NCBI GenBank assembly: GCA_965276785.1
Contig: OZ255629.1
Span: 806,001-870,000 of the forward strand
From: LMUY01 sp965276785
GTDB taxonomy: Bacteria > Pseudomonadota > Alphaproteobacteria > Acetobacterales > Acetobacteraceae
Direction of reading: 5' to 3'
DNA length: 64,000 nucleotides
Positions 27,066 to 36,108 of this stretch are shown one piece after another. Position 1 is the stretch's first letter; every line of letters starts with the position of its first letter. A program made the translations under genes and the position numbers. Below the pieces are notes generated by a model, which saw only the letters and a list, made by a program, of their open reading frames with translations, was not told the origin of the DNA and did no database searches.

Positions 27066-28352
27066 CTACGGCAAAATCGCGTCCCCCGTGTCCGCCAGCA
27101 ACAGCGGCGCCCGGCCGGTCATCGCCGTCCCCCAGGTAATCCGCCCCGCCGTGTGACACGTCTCGCACACCGGCCGCCAGCCCTCCTGCACGCTGCCGCA
27201 CGTCTCGCACCGCCACACCGGGTCCGGCTCCGCGGCCGCAGCCTTGCGCAGCGCCTCCTCGGCCATCGGCCGGTCACCCTCCTGCTCGGCGACCTGCGCC
27301 AGCACCAGCCAGACCCGGCGTTGACCCAGCCCCGCTGCCAGCGCCGCCTCGGCATGGCGCCGTGCGTCCGGCAATTGCCCCGCGGCCAAATTCGAGCGCG
27401 CCAGCAACAGGTGGCTCTCCGCATGCTCCGGCGCCGCAGAGGCCAGCGCCTCCGCCCGCCGCTCACGCGACACGGTATAAGTGCCGCCCGCCAGCGCTGC
27501 CTCCGCCAAGTCCGGGTGGGGGACCTTCGCCCAGCTCAGCCGTAGCACCTCCTGCGCCCGGCTTTCCTTGCCCGCATCCCGCAACCGGCCCGCATAGGCA
27601 ATCGCGGCCGGAGCAAACCCGGGATCGGCCTTCCATGCCCGCCGCGCCAGCCGGCGCGCCTCGCCAGAATCGGTTGTGCTATTGGCGGCGGCCACGCTCA
27701 GCGCGGCGACCGGGTCGCCGGGCCCAGCCAGCTCCAGCGCCTCATGCCACGACCCGGCGCGGATCGCCAGGCGGCCGCGTTCCGCACGCAGCCAGGGAGT
27801 GCCCGGCGCGATCTCCTCCGCCCGTCGAGCAAGCGCGTGCGCCCCGTCCCAATCGCCGCGGGCGATCGCGCCCTGCAACAGGCCGCGCAGCCCGAGAAAG
27901 CCGGCGTCCTTGCGCGCGGCAAGCTGGTTGAACGCCTCGTCCGCCTCCTCCTGCTGGCCGGCTTGGCGCCCGGCATAGGCGGCCAGCAACAGCGTCTGCG
28001 GCGTGTCGCCCAGCAACTCGCGCGTGCGCCGCGCCTCCCGCCGCGCACCGGCCGCGTCGCCGCCAGCCAGTGCAAGCAGCGTGCGCGTCACCGCCCGCTC
28101 GCCGCTGGCCCGCACCCGCTCGCGCTTCATCCGGCGGGTGCGCGACGGCAGCCGCAGCAGGAACGCCAGCAGCCGCACCAGCGCATACAGCACCAAAAAC
28201 AGCACGACCGCGGCCAGGATCGCCAGCGAGGTGGGCGCGGTGATGGCCAGCGTCCCAAGCGTGACCGCGACCGTGCCGGGCAGCCCGGCGATCCACCAAG
28301 CGATGGCGACCGCGACCCCTGCCGCCACCAGGAAAGCGATGATCCGGCGCAT
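27066..28352 (-). CDS. hemY: HemY-like heme biosynthesis-associated TPR membrane protein
   Basis: 428 residues. Two N-terminal membrane segments (IIAFLVAAGVAVAIAWWIAG and LAILAAVVLFLVLYALV) precede the HemY_N region and Ala-rich TPR helices. The C-terminus has two CxxC pairs (CETCGSV, CETCHTA) forming a probable zinc ribbon, common in alphaproteobacterial members. It is the proteobacterial hemY of hemCDXY operons, whose role in tetrapyrrole synthesis is not biochemically settled, and is unrelated to Bacillus protoporphyrinogen oxidase HemY. Its ATG shares one base with the upstream TAA (TAATG). Confidence 0.85.
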   Translation of the reverse strand: MRRIIAFLVAAGVAVAIAWWIAGLPGTVAVTLGTLAITAPTSLAILAAVVLFLVLYALVRLLAFLLRLPSRTRRMKRERVRASGERAVTRTLLALAGGDAAGARREARRTRELLGDTPQTLLLAAYAGRQAGQQEEADEAFNQLAARKDAGFLGLRGLLQGAIARGDWDGAHALARRAEEIAPGTPWLRAERGRLAIRAGSWHEALELAGPGDPVAALSVAAANSTTDSGEARRLARRAWKADPGFAPAAIAYAGRLRDAGKESRAQEVLRLSWAKVPHPDLAEAALAGGTYTVSRERRAEALASAAPEHAESHLLLARSNLAAGQLPDARRHAEAALAAGLGQRRVWLVLAQVAEQEGDRPMAEEALRKAAAAEPDPVWRCETCGSVQEGWRPVCETCHTAGRITWGTAMTGRAPLLLADTGDAILP

Positions 28353-29368
28353 TAGCGGTCAGCCGCCGAGATCAGCGCCGCCCGGGCGTCCAGCAACGAC
28401 TGGGCCTGCTCGCGCCACGGCGCCATCGCCTGCGCCGCCGGGCCAGACAGCGCGCCCAGTGCAAACACCGCCCCGGATAGATCGCCGGCATCCAGCAGCC
28501 CGTGTGCCCGCTGCAGCGTGTCCGACAAGGCATCTCCCACCACCAGCGTGTTGCCCGCCTTCACCGTCACGCTGGACTCCGCCCGCTGCCACATCCGCGC
28601 GAAAAACGGCACGGTCTGCGGCGCGGGTTGCCCGGCCTCGCGCGCCGCCTGAGCGGCGGAGTCGAAGGACAGGCGAAGCGAAGCCTCGGTCGGCGGCGCC
28701 TGGGTGGCGAACTTCGCCAGGGCAGCTGGCGCGTCCGGAATGCTGCCGAGCGGGTGCCCCGCCGCCAGTGCTGCTGCAGCCGCCTGCAGTTGCGCCGTGC
28801 GCGCCTCCTTGGCCGACAGCGCAGTCACCGCGCTGCTCGCCTTGGTGCTGGCGTCGGCCTGCGTGCCCACCGCGGCGACCTTGGCCGTGAGCGCGCTTAT
28901 CTGGTCCTTCAGCTTGGCCACGTCCGACTGTTCCGCGGTGCCGAGCTGGTCCTGCCGTGCCGTAACACTATCGATGCGGCCCGACACCGCGGCGAGCTGC
29001 TGCCGGCTGGCGTCATCCAGCGTGGCCTGGGGCGGCGGCTTGTTGGCCAGCGCCGTCAGCTTGCTGCCCAGATCGGCGACTGACCGTTGCAGCGGCGTGA
29101 GGTCGGGCGGCGGCGGCAGCGCCTCCAGCTTGGCCACGCGGGCATCGGCGTCGTTCAGCCGGTCCCGCAAGGCTGCGAGTTGCTCGCCGCGGTCTTGCGT
29201 CTGGCGCCATAGCAGAATGCCGCCCACCACGACTACCAGCGCCAGCACCGCCACAGCCGCCCAGAGCGGGCGCAGCGCCAGGTCCCGCTTGGATGCGGCC
29301 GGCGTCGGCTCCGGATCAACGAAGGCTGGGGTAGAATCCGGCTCCTGGTGTGGTGTTTGGTCGCTCAT
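28352..29368 (-). CDS. HemX/mitofilin-like membrane protein of the heme operon
   Basis: 338 residues from the ATG at 29368, which overlaps the hemD stop as ATGA. An acidic Pro-rich N-terminus precedes one membrane segment (LWAAVAVLALVVVVGGILLW). An extended coiled coil rich in Leu, Asp and Lys follows, then a helical C-terminal domain (AESSVTVKAGNTLVVGDAL). Alphaproteobacterial proteins at this locus are annotated as mitofilin/COG4223-like or HemX-like. No methyltransferase domain is present, so the HemX label uroporphyrinogen methyltransferase would be misleading. Confidence 0.75.
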   Translation of the reverse strand: MSDQTPHQEPDSTPAFVDPEPTPAASKRDLALRPLWAAVAVLALVVVVGGILLWRQTQDRGEQLAALRDRLNDADARVAKLEALPPPPDLTPLQRSVADLGSKLTALANKPPPQATLDDASRQQLAAVSGRIDSVTARQDQLGTAEQSDVAKLKDQISALTAKVAAVGTQADASTKASSAVTALSAKEARTAQLQAAAAALAAGHPLGSIPDAPAALAKFATQAPPTEASLRLSFDSAAQAAREAGQPAPQTVPFFARMWQRAESSVTVKAGNTLVVGDALSDTLQRAHGLLDAGDLSGAVFALGALSGPAAQAMAPWREQAQSLLDARAALISAADR

Positions 29369-30057
29369 AGCAGGGCCAAGATCCCCTCTTGGGTTGGTTG
29401 CGCGGCGACGCGGATGTCGCTCCACGGCAACGCGGAAAGCACGCCAGCGGCGGCAGCGCCAATCGCGATGGCGGCGGTTTTCTGCAGCCGCGGCCGTAGG
29501 CCCTGCGGCAACAGGCGCACAAAGGTGCGCGCCGTTGCGGCCGAGAAGAACAGGCCCGCGTAAAGCCCGCTCGCAATGGCCGCCGCTGCCGCCTCCGGGA
29601 ACGCCCGCAAGCCGGCCGCCGCATACACCGCCCGGCGCTGCACAACCAGCCCTTGTCGCCGCAGCGCCCGCGCCAGCCGCGTGCTCTGCCCGAAGCCAGC
29701 CGCCAGCAGCACGGGCCCGCGCTCCGGCCGCAACAGGCAGGCGGCCAATGCCGCCAAATCGACAGCCGTCCCGCCCGCACTACGCACGTCGCTAAACCCG
29801 ACGGCCCGAGCGCGCGCAGCGGTGCTGTCGCCCACCGCCAGCAAGGGCAAGCGGTGATAAGCGGCCGGCAAAGCCACTGCGTTGCCGCTCGCCACCACCA
29901 CCGCCTGCAGCCTCGCGGCATCCGGCAGGCGGGCGCGGCCCGGCCGCACCGTCAGCAACGGCGCCAGCACGGGTTCAAAGCCGCCGGCAATCAAGCGCGC
30001 GGCGGTTTGCGAAGCCCCCGGCTCGGGTCGCGTGACCAGCACGGTGCGTTCAGCCAA
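29365..30057 (-). CDS. hemD: Uroporphyrinogen-III synthase
   Basis: About 230 residues. There is no ATG; the best starts are a TTG at 30057 (overlapping the hemC stop) or a GTG at 30042, just before VLVTRPEPGASQTAARL, the conserved HemD opening. Other matching regions are VVVASGNAVA, LLAVGDSTAARARAVGF and GLFFSAATARTFVRLL. The enzyme cyclises and inverts ring D of hydroxymethylbilane to give uroporphyrinogen III. It follows hemC directly and overlaps the next gene, so the operon order matches the pathway. Confidence 0.87.
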   Translation of the reverse strand: MAERTVLVTRPEPGASQTAARLIAGGFEPVLAPLLTVRPGRARLPDAARLQAVVVASGNAVALPAAYHRLPLLAVGDSTAARARAVGFSDVRSAGGTAVDLAALAACLLRPERGPVLLAAGFGQSTRLARALRRQGLVVQRRAVYAAAGLRAFPEAAAAAIASGLYAGLFFSAATARTFVRLLPQGLRPRLQKTAAIAIGAAAAGVLSALPWSDIRVAAQPTQEGILALL

Positions 30058-31069
30058 AGATGTCGGCCGGGCTGTCGGCACGCAGGCTGCGGCCCAGTTC
30101 CGCGCCGATGCGCTCGGCGTCGGCCGGCGCGCCATGCAGGCTGCGCTTGAGCAGGAACGAACCGTTCGCCCGCGCCACCAGCCCGGTCAAGTGCAGCTCG
30201 CCACCGGGCAGCAGTCGTGCATGCCCGCCCACCGGCGTCCGGCAGGAGCCGTCCAGCAGGCTCAGCAGCGCCCGTTCGGCGGTGGAGACGGCACGGGCCT
30301 GCGGGTCCTCGATGCCGGCCAGCAGTTCGCGCAACTCGGTATCGTCCTCCCGCACCGTCACCCCCACAATGCCCTGGCAGGCCGAGGGCACCATCGCATC
30401 CGGGTCGAGCGCCGCAATCGCGAGCCCCGGCGGCGGCGCCTCGATCAGTCCCAGCCGCTTGAGCCCGGCCATCGCCAGCAGCGAGGCCTCCGCAGCGCCC
30501 CCCAGGATTTTGTCCAGCCGCGTTTGCACGTTGCCGCGCAGCAGAACGGTGCCGAGGTCGGGCCTGGCATGCAGCAACTGCGCCTGCCGCCGCACCGAGT
30601 TGGTGCCGATCGCCGCCCCGGCGGGCAGCGCCGCGAACGGATCGGCCGGGTCGGGCGGGCAGCAGAGCGGCCCCAGGATCAACGCATCCCGCGCGTCCTC
30701 CCGCCGCAGCGTGCATGCCAGCACGATGCCGGGCGGCATGGCCGTTTCAAGGTCCTTCAGGCTGTGCACCGCGAAATCGATGCGGCCATCGGCCAGCGCC
30801 TCATGAATTTCCTTAGCGAACAAGCCCTTGCCACCGATCTCGGCCAGAGACCGGTCCTGCACCGCGTCGCCGGTGGTACGGATCACGTGTTCCTGGAACA
30901 CGTCCATGCCTCGTAGCACGGGGCAGAACCGGGTCAGCGCATGCAGAAAGAAGCGGGTTTGAACCAGCGCCAGCGGCGAGCCGCGCGTGCCGACCCGCAG
31001 CGGCAGCAAGCGTTCATGCGGTCGCACTCGCGGCGTGAAGACCGCGGCAGGAGGGTTCGCGTCGGGCAT
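30050..31069 (-). CDS. hemC: Hydroxymethylbilane synthase (porphobilinogen deaminase)
   Basis: 339 residues. Signature regions: RVGTRGSPLALVQT, TTGDAVQDRSLAEIGGKGLF, AVHSLKDLETAMPPG and ALLSLLDGSCRTPVGG, the last with the cysteine that binds the dipyrromethane cofactor. It polymerises four porphobilinogens to hydroxymethylbilane in the cytoplasm. The N-terminal 20 residues before the family core are an extension. The start at 31069 lies 43 bp from the divergent tsaD start, the classic hemC/tsaD head-to-head arrangement. Confidence 0.95.
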   Translation of the reverse strand: MPDANPPAAVFTPRVRPHERLLPLRVGTRGSPLALVQTRFFLHALTRFCPVLRGMDVFQEHVIRTTGDAVQDRSLAEIGGKGLFAKEIHEALADGRIDFAVHSLKDLETAMPPGIVLACTLRREDARDALILGPLCCPPDPADPFAALPAGAAIGTNSVRRQAQLLHARPDLGTVLLRGNVQTRLDKILGGAAEASLLAMAGLKRLGLIEAPPPGLAIAALDPDAMVPSACQGIVGVTVREDDTELRELLAGIEDPQARAVSTAERALLSLLDGSCRTPVGGHARLLPGGELHLTGLVARANGSFLLKRSLHGAPADAERIGAELGRSLRADSPADIFG

Positions 31070-31112
31070 GGCCGTGTCCTATTACCGTGGCGATGAGATG
31101 GAAAGCCCACCC

Positions 31113-32135
31113 ATGAAGCCGGTCTTAGGCATCGAGAGCTCCTGCGACGAGACCGCCGCCGCCGTGCTGGCGCAAGACGGCACCGTATTGGCCGAGGCGC
31201 TGCTGAGCCAAAGCGAGCACGCAAGCTATGGCGGCGTCGTGCCAGAGGTCGCCGCCCGCGCCCACCTGCACCACTTGCCCGGCTTGGTCACCCACGTGCT
31301 CGGCCAAGCCGGCTTGAGCGTCGCCGAGCTGGGCGGCGTCGCCGCCACCACCGGGCCCGGGCTGATCGGCGGGCTCATTGTCGGCAGCGGCCTCGGCAAG
31401 GGGCTGGCCCTCGCTGCCGGGTTGCCCTTCGTGGCGGTGAACCACCTTGAGGCCCACGCGCTCACCGCCCGCCTCACCGACCGCACCGCTTTTCCTTACC
31501 TGCTGCTGTTGGTGAGCGGCGGCCATTGCCAATGCGTGGCCGTCGAGAACGTCGGGCGCTACCGCCGCCTCGGCACCACCCTGGACGATGCGGTCGGCGA
31601 GGCGTTCGACAAGGTGGGCAAGCTGCTTGGCCTGGCTTGGCCCGGCGGCCCCGCGGTGGAGCGGCTGGCAGCCGGCGGCGACCCGGCGCGCCACCGCTTC
31701 CCACGCCCGCTGCTGCGCCGGCCCGGCTGCGACTTCTCGTTCTCCGGCCTGAAGACCGCCGTCGCCCATGTGGCGGCCGCCTTCCCGCCCGGTGCCCTGC
31801 CGGCGCAGGCCGCCGCCGACATCGCCGCGGGGTTCCAGGCCGCCGTGGCGGAGGTCATGGCCGACCGCGCCTCTCACGCCCTCGACGCGATGCCGCAAGC
31901 GGGCGCGCTGGTGGTGGCCGGCGGAGTCGCCGCCAACCGCGCCATCCGCACCGCCCTGGCGACCGTGGCGGCGCAACGCGGCCTGGCCTTGCTTGCCCCG
32001 CCGCTGCGCCTGTGCGGCGACAATGCCGTCATGGTGGCATGGGCCGGCATCGAGCGGCTTCGGCTAGGCCTGTCCGACCCCCTGACCACCCGCCCGCGGC
32101 CCCGCTGGCCGCTGGAGGAGCTTGCCGGCGCGTGA
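31113..32135 (+). CDS. tsaD: tRNA N6-adenosine threonylcarbamoyltransferase TsaD
   Basis: 340 residues from the ATG at 31113 (an in-frame ATG at 31098 is also possible). The core is complete: GIESSCDETAAAVL, HASYGGVVPEVAARAH, TTGPGLIGGLIVGSGLGKGL and the metal-binding NHLEAHALTARL. With TsaB/TsaE it adds the threonylcarbamoyl group at A37 of ANN-decoding tRNAs. Its TGA overlaps the rlmJ start as GTGA, so the two are coupled. Confidence 0.95.
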   Translation: MKPVLGIESSCDETAAAVLAQDGTVLAEALLSQSEHASYGGVVPEVAARAHLHHLPGLVTHVLGQAGLSVAELGGVAATTGPGLIGGLIVGSGLGKGLALAAGLPFVAVNHLEAHALTARLTDRTAFPYLLLLVSGGHCQCVAVENVGRYRRLGTTLDDAVGEAFDKVGKLLGLAWPGGPAVERLAAGGDPARHRFPRPLLRRPGCDFSFSGLKTAVAHVAAAFPPGALPAQAAADIAAGFQAAVAEVMADRASHALDAMPQAGALVVAGGVAANRAIRTALATVAAQRGLALLAPPLRLCGDNAVMVAWAGIERLRLGLSDPLTTRPRPRWPLEELAGA

Positions 32136-32941
32136 ACTACCGCCACGCCTTCCACGCCGGCAACTTCGCCGACTGCACCAAGCACGCCCTCCTGGTCTGG
32201 CTGCTCCGCGCCCTCGCCCGCAAGCCCGCGCCCTTCGCCGTGCTGGACACCCATGCCGGCGCCGGCCGCTACGACCTCTCGGACGACGCCGGGCCTACCT
32301 GCGAGTGGCGCCGCGGCATCGCTCGGCTGCAGCACGCGCCCGCGGCGCCGCTGGCGGACTACATCGCTGTCGTGCAGGCCGCCGGGCTCTATCCCGGTTC
32401 GCCCCTAATCACCCGCGCCCTCCTGCGTCCCGGTGACCGGTTGAGCTGCTGCGAGCTTCACGCCGCTGAGGCCGCCGCCCTGCGCCGCCTCTTTGCAGGC
32501 GACAGCCAGGTGGCGGTGCACCGGCGCGACGGCTGGGCGGCGCTCACCGCCTTGGTGCCGCCCGCCGGCCCAAAGCGGGGCTTGGTGCTGATCGATCCGC
32601 CCTACGAGGCGCCCGGCGAGCACGCCCGCTTGGCCGAGGCGCTCGCGACCGTTGCGCGACGATTCCCCGCGGCCATCGTCGCCGCCTGGTATCCGATCAA
32701 ACACCGCGCCCCCGTCCGCGCCCTGCACGAAGCTGTCTGCGTGCCAGACGTCGCACTGGCCGAACTCTGGCTCCGCGAACCAACCGACCCAGCCCGTCTG
32801 AACGGCAACGGCCTGCTGGTGCGCAACCCGCCTTACCGCTGGGAGCAGGACTGGCCGCCCCTCCTCGCCGCGCTGCTCGATCGGTTGGGAGACCGCGAGG
32901 TGGGCGAGGGATGGGCGGTCCGGCGGCTGACCGGAGAGTGA
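32132..32941 (+). CDS. rlmJ: 23S rRNA (adenine(2030)-N6)-methyltransferase RlmJ
   Basis: 269 residues from a GTG at 32132, overlapping the tsaD stop. The start MNYRHAFHAGNFADCTKHAL matches the family opening. The SAM-binding segment is VLDTHAGAGRYDL and the catalytic motif is LIDPPYE. The enzyme methylates A2030 of 23S rRNA. It ends convergently with amt, 10 bp apart, across a shared hairpin. Confidence 0.9.
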   Translation: MNYRHAFHAGNFADCTKHALLVWLLRALARKPAPFAVLDTHAGAGRYDLSDDAGPTCEWRRGIARLQHAPAAPLADYIAVVQAAGLYPGSPLITRALLRPGDRLSCCELHAAEAAALRRLFAGDSQVAVHRRDGWAALTALVPPAGPKRGLVLIDPPYEAPGEHARLAEALATVARRFPAAIVAAWYPIKHRAPVRALHEAVCVPDVALAELWLREPTDPARLNGNGLLVRNPPYRWEQDWPPLLAALLDRLGDREVGEGWAVRRLTGE

Positions 32942-32955
32942 GCCCGCCGGCTCAC
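32938..32955. terminator. Candidate shared hairpin between rlmJ and amt
   Basis: GTGAGCC and GGCTCAC form a perfect 7-bp stem around CGCC. The stem includes the stop codons of both convergent genes. There is no T-run on either side, so it is at best a weak or Rho-assisted terminator. Confidence 0.4.
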
Positions 32956-34370
32956 CCCAGCCGCTCGCCGTGCAGCACCACGTCCAGCCCCTCCATCTCC
33001 TGGTCTCGCGACACCCGCAAGCCGATCACCGCGTCGATGATCTTGAGCAGGACGAACGACACCACGCCGCTCCAGATCAGCGTCACGCCGACCGCTTCGG
33101 CCTGCTTGATAAGCTGTTCGACGCCGCCCACCGTGCCCGCCGGGTTCGCATCGGTGGCGGACAGCGGACCATACGCGAACACTCCCGTCAGCAGCGCCCC
33201 CACGATGCCGCCGATGCCGTGCACGCCCCAGGTGTCGAGGCTGTCGTCGTAGCCCAGCATGTGCTTCAGCCCGGTCGCCGCCCAGAAGCAAACCACGCCC
33301 GCCACAATCCCGATCACCAGCGCCGGCCCCGGCAGCACGAAGCCCGAGGCGGGTGTGATCGCCACCAGCCCCGCCACCGCGCCGGAGATGATGCCCAGCA
33401 CCGAGGGTTTGCCCTTGGCGAACCACTCGGCAAACATCCAGCCCAGCGCCGCCGCGGCAGTGGCGATCTGCGTCGCCGTCATCGCCATGCCGGCGCGCCC
33501 GTTCGCCCCCACCGCCGACCCCGCGTTGAAGCCGAACCAGCCCACCCACAGCAGCGAGGCGCCGATCACCGCATAGGTCAAGTTATACGGCGCCATGTTG
33601 TCCTGCCCGTAGCCCAGCCGCCGGCCTAGCACGAGCGCGCAGACCAAGCCCGCAACCCCCGCATTGATGTGCACCACCGTGCCGCCGGCGAAGTCGATCG
33701 CGCCGATGGTGTTGCCGACATAGCCGAGCGGGCTCCACACCAGGTGGGCAATCGGGCAGTACACCACGATCGACCACAGCACCATGAACACGCACATGGC
33801 GCTGAACTTCATCCGGTCCGCAAACGCCCCCGCGATCAGCGCTGGAGTGATGATCGCGAACGTCATCTGATACATCATGTAGACGGTTTCGGGGATGGTG
33901 AACGCGGTAGAATTCTCCGTCCCGGCGCCGAGGGTGAACGGCACGTCCACGCCCTTGCTGATGTGGTCGCCGATCCCGCCCAAGAAGAAGCGCGACAGGT
34001 CGCCGATAAACGGCGCTGCCGCACCGCTGCCATTGGTGAACGCCAGGCTGTAGCCGCACACCATCCAGACAATGCTGACCAGGCAGCACACCGCAAAGGC
34101 CTGCATCAGCGTCGCCAGCACGTTCTTCTTGCGCACCATGCCGGCATAGAACAGCGCCAAGCCCGGAATCGTCATCATCAGCACCAGGGCGGTGCTGGTC
34201 AGCATCCAGGCAGTGTCTCCGGTGTCGATCTTCGCCGCCTCGCTGGCGGCGGCCGCAGCGGCCGGCGCGGCGGTAGTGCCGGGGGCGGTCGTCTGCGCCA
34301 GCGCGGCACCGGCCAGCAACAGCATCGGCAGCAGGGCAGCGCACCAAAGCTTCGTTTTCGGGCGAATCAT
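32952..34370 (-). CDS. amt: Ammonium transporter (Amt family)
   Basis: 472 residues: a cleavable signal-like N-terminus (LLPMLLLAGAALAQ), an Ala-rich spacer, then about 11 membrane helices. Pore signatures include VVHINAGVAGLV and GVHGIGGIVGALL (the twin pore histidines), GWFGFNAGSA and DDSLDTWGVHG. It carries ammonium/ammonia across the inner membrane and is shut by unmodified GlnK. It lies 15 bp after glnK, the standard glnK-amt operon. The final segment (SRDQEMEGLDVVLHGERL) is the conserved C-terminal tail that contacts PII. Confidence 0.95.
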   Translation of the reverse strand: MIRPKTKLWCAALLPMLLLAGAALAQTTAPGTTAAPAAAAAASEAAKIDTGDTAWMLTSTALVLMMTIPGLALFYAGMVRKKNVLATLMQAFAVCCLVSIVWMVCGYSLAFTNGSGAAAPFIGDLSRFFLGGIGDHISKGVDVPFTLGAGTENSTAFTIPETVYMMYQMTFAIITPALIAGAFADRMKFSAMCVFMVLWSIVVYCPIAHLVWSPLGYVGNTIGAIDFAGGTVVHINAGVAGLVCALVLGRRLGYGQDNMAPYNLTYAVIGASLLWVGWFGFNAGSAVGANGRAGMAMTATQIATAAAALGWMFAEWFAKGKPSVLGIISGAVAGLVAITPASGFVLPGPALVIGIVAGVVCFWAATGLKHMLGYDDSLDTWGVHGIGGIVGALLTGVFAYGPLSATDANPAGTVGGVEQLIKQAEAVGVTLIWSGVVSFVLLKIIDAVIGLRVSRDQEMEGLDVVLHGERLG

Positions 34371-34385
34371 TGTCTTGGGGGTTCC

Positions 34386-34724
34386 TTACAGAGCTTCCGC
34401 GTCCACTTCGCCGGTCCGAATCCGGACGGCGCGTTCCAAATCCAGCACGAATATCTTGCCGTCGCCGATCTTGCCGGTCTGTCCGGCCTTCATGATCGCT
34501 TCCACCACCTGCTCGGCAAGGCTGTCCGGCACGGCGACCTCAATCTTGACCTTCGGCAGGAAATTCACCTGGTATTCGGCGCCCCGGTAGATTTCAGTCT
34601 GCCCCTTTTGCCGGCCAAACCCCTTGACCTCCGACACGGTGAGACCCTGCACGCCCAGCGGCGTAAGGGCCTCGCGCACGTCGTCCAGCTTGAAGGGTTT
34701 GATGATCGCCATGATGAGCTTCAT
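34386..34724 (-). CDS. glnK: PII nitrogen regulatory protein (GlnK type)
   Basis: 112 residues, the standard PII length, from the ATG at 34724; a longer upstream reading frame is not PII-like. MKLIMAIIKPFKLDDVREAL, the T-loop with Tyr51 (YRGAEYQVNF) and GKIGDGKIFVL are all typical. Tyr51 is the uridylylation site. It senses 2-oxoglutarate, ATP/ADP and, through UMP addition, glutamine, and gates Amt. A sigma54-like promoter candidate lies about 70 bp upstream. Confidence 0.95.
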   Translation of the reverse strand: MKLIMAIIKPFKLDDVREALTPLGVQGLTVSEVKGFGRQKGQTEIYRGAEYQVNFLPKVKIEVAVPDSLAEQVVEAIMKAGQTGKIGDGKIFVLDLERAVRIRTGEVDAEAL

Positions 34725-34790
34725 CGTGTTCCTCGCTTTGCGTTTTGGCCGCCGGAGCCTACCGTGGGGCCCCGTCGATGCGACATGATA

Positions 34791-34805
34791 ATCAAGAAGC
34801 GTGCC
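34791..34805 (-). promoter_or_regulatory. Candidate sigma54 (-24/-12) promoter of glnK-amt
   Basis: Read on the minus strand: GGCACGCTTCTTGAT, that is GG, 10 bases, GA, against the consensus TGGCAC-N5-TTGC. Only the -12 GC is changed to GA. The start of transcription would fall near 34780, leaving a leader of about 57 bases. An imperfect palindrome (34796-34820) overlaps it. NtrC/sigma54 control is normal for glnK-amt, but the match is not perfect. Confidence 0.4.
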
Positions 34806-34910
34806 GTTGCACGGTGCTTCGTTCGCCCCAGGTCTACCGGCCGGGCGCCAGCGGCAGACGGCGAAAGGTTGTTCGCGGCAATCCATGAATTGCCCGTAAT
34901 TTAGGCAGAG

Positions 34911-36107
34911 ATGATGGCGGTGTTGAATACGGACGTATGTGTAGTCGGCGCGGGCCCGATCGGCGCTTCCCTGGCCTGCAGCCTCGCCGCCACCGGCTTG
35001 GAGGTGGCGGTGGTGGATCGGTCCGCCTTGCCGCCGATGGAACACCCCGCGTTCGACGGCCGCGCCTACGCCATCGCCGCCGGGTCCCGCGCCTTGCTGG
35101 AGGCCGCGGGCGTGTGGGCTCGATTGCCGATCGAACCCTGCGCGATGCTGGACATCAGGGTGTCGGATGGCCGGGTCGGCGGCCGGCCCTCCTCGCTGTT
35201 CCTGCATTTCGACCATGCCGATGCCGACGGCGGCCCGTTCGGCTGGCTGGTGGAGGCGCGCAGCCTGCGCATGGCCCTGAACGCCGAGTTGCACGCGGCG
35301 CTCCCAGGCCGGGTCTTTGCGCCCGCCCAAGCTCAGGTGGAGCGCAGTGCGCACGGCGCGGTGGTCGCGATCGCCGGCGGCCCGGTGATCCACACCCGGC
35401 TGGTGGTGGCGGCCGACGGGCGCGACTCGCCATTGCGCCAGCAGGCCGGCATCCGGGTGACGCGGCTGCCCTACCGCCAGCGCGCCCTGGTGGCGGCGGT
35501 GGCGCATGAGCGTCCCCATCACGGCGTGGCGCTGGAGCACTTCCTGCCGGCGGGGCCGTTCGCCCAACTGCCGATGACCGGCAGCGCGGACATGCCGCAC
35601 CTGTCCGCCATCGTCTGGACCGAGCAGGCGGCACTCGCACCCCGCATGCTGGCATTGCCCGACGCCGCGTTCGGCCGCGAGATTGCCCGGCGGCTCGGGC
35701 CACATCTGGGAGCGTTGCGCCCGGTCGGGCGCCGCTGGATGTACGATCTCGGCGCGCTACACGCCCATCGCTACGTGGCCGACCGTTTGGTCTTGGTGGG
35801 GGATGCGGCGCATGGCATCCACCCGATTGCGGGGCAGGGGCTCAATCTCGGGCTGCGCGATGCGATGGCGTTGCGCGAGGTCTTGGCCGGGGCCGCCGAC
35901 CCGGGCGATCCGGCGCTGCTGGCCGCCTACCAGGCCCGCCGCCGCCCGGCCAACCTGTTGATGCTCGGCGCCACCCACGGGCTGGACCGGTTGTTCTCGA
36001 CCGATAACGGCCTGGTGCGCGCGGCGCGCGATATCGGCATCGCCGCGGTGAACCGCATCCCTGGGCTGAAGCGCGCGTTCATGCGCCAGGCGATGGGATT
36101 GGCTTAG
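34911..36107 (+). CDS. UbiH/UbiF/VisC/COQ6-family FAD-dependent monooxygenase
   Basis: 398 residues. The N-terminal FAD-binding GxGxxG lies in VCVVGAGPIGASLA. LVVAADGRDSPLRQQAGI is the second FAD region (DG). RLVLVGDAAHGIHPIAGQGLNLG is the conserved GD motif that closes the family fold. Members hydroxylate the ubiquinone ring (UbiH, UbiF, UbiI, UbiL); which position cannot be told here. Two ATGs (34911, 34914) are possible. The gene is followed after one base by the radical SAM gene. Confidence 0.85.
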   Translation: MMAVLNTDVCVVGAGPIGASLACSLAATGLEVAVVDRSALPPMEHPAFDGRAYAIAAGSRALLEAAGVWARLPIEPCAMLDIRVSDGRVGGRPSSLFLHFDHADADGGPFGWLVEARSLRMALNAELHAALPGRVFAPAQAQVERSAHGAVVAIAGGPVIHTRLVVAADGRDSPLRQQAGIRVTRLPYRQRALVAAVAHERPHHGVALEHFLPAGPFAQLPMTGSADMPHLSAIVWTEQAALAPRMLALPDAAFGREIARRLGPHLGALRPVGRRWMYDLGALHAHRYVADRLVLVGDAAHGIHPIAGQGLNLGLRDAMALREVLAGAADPGDPALLAAYQARRRPANLLMLGATHGLDRLFSTDNGLVRAARDIGIAAVNRIPGLKRAFMRQAMGLA

Positions 36108-36108
36108 C

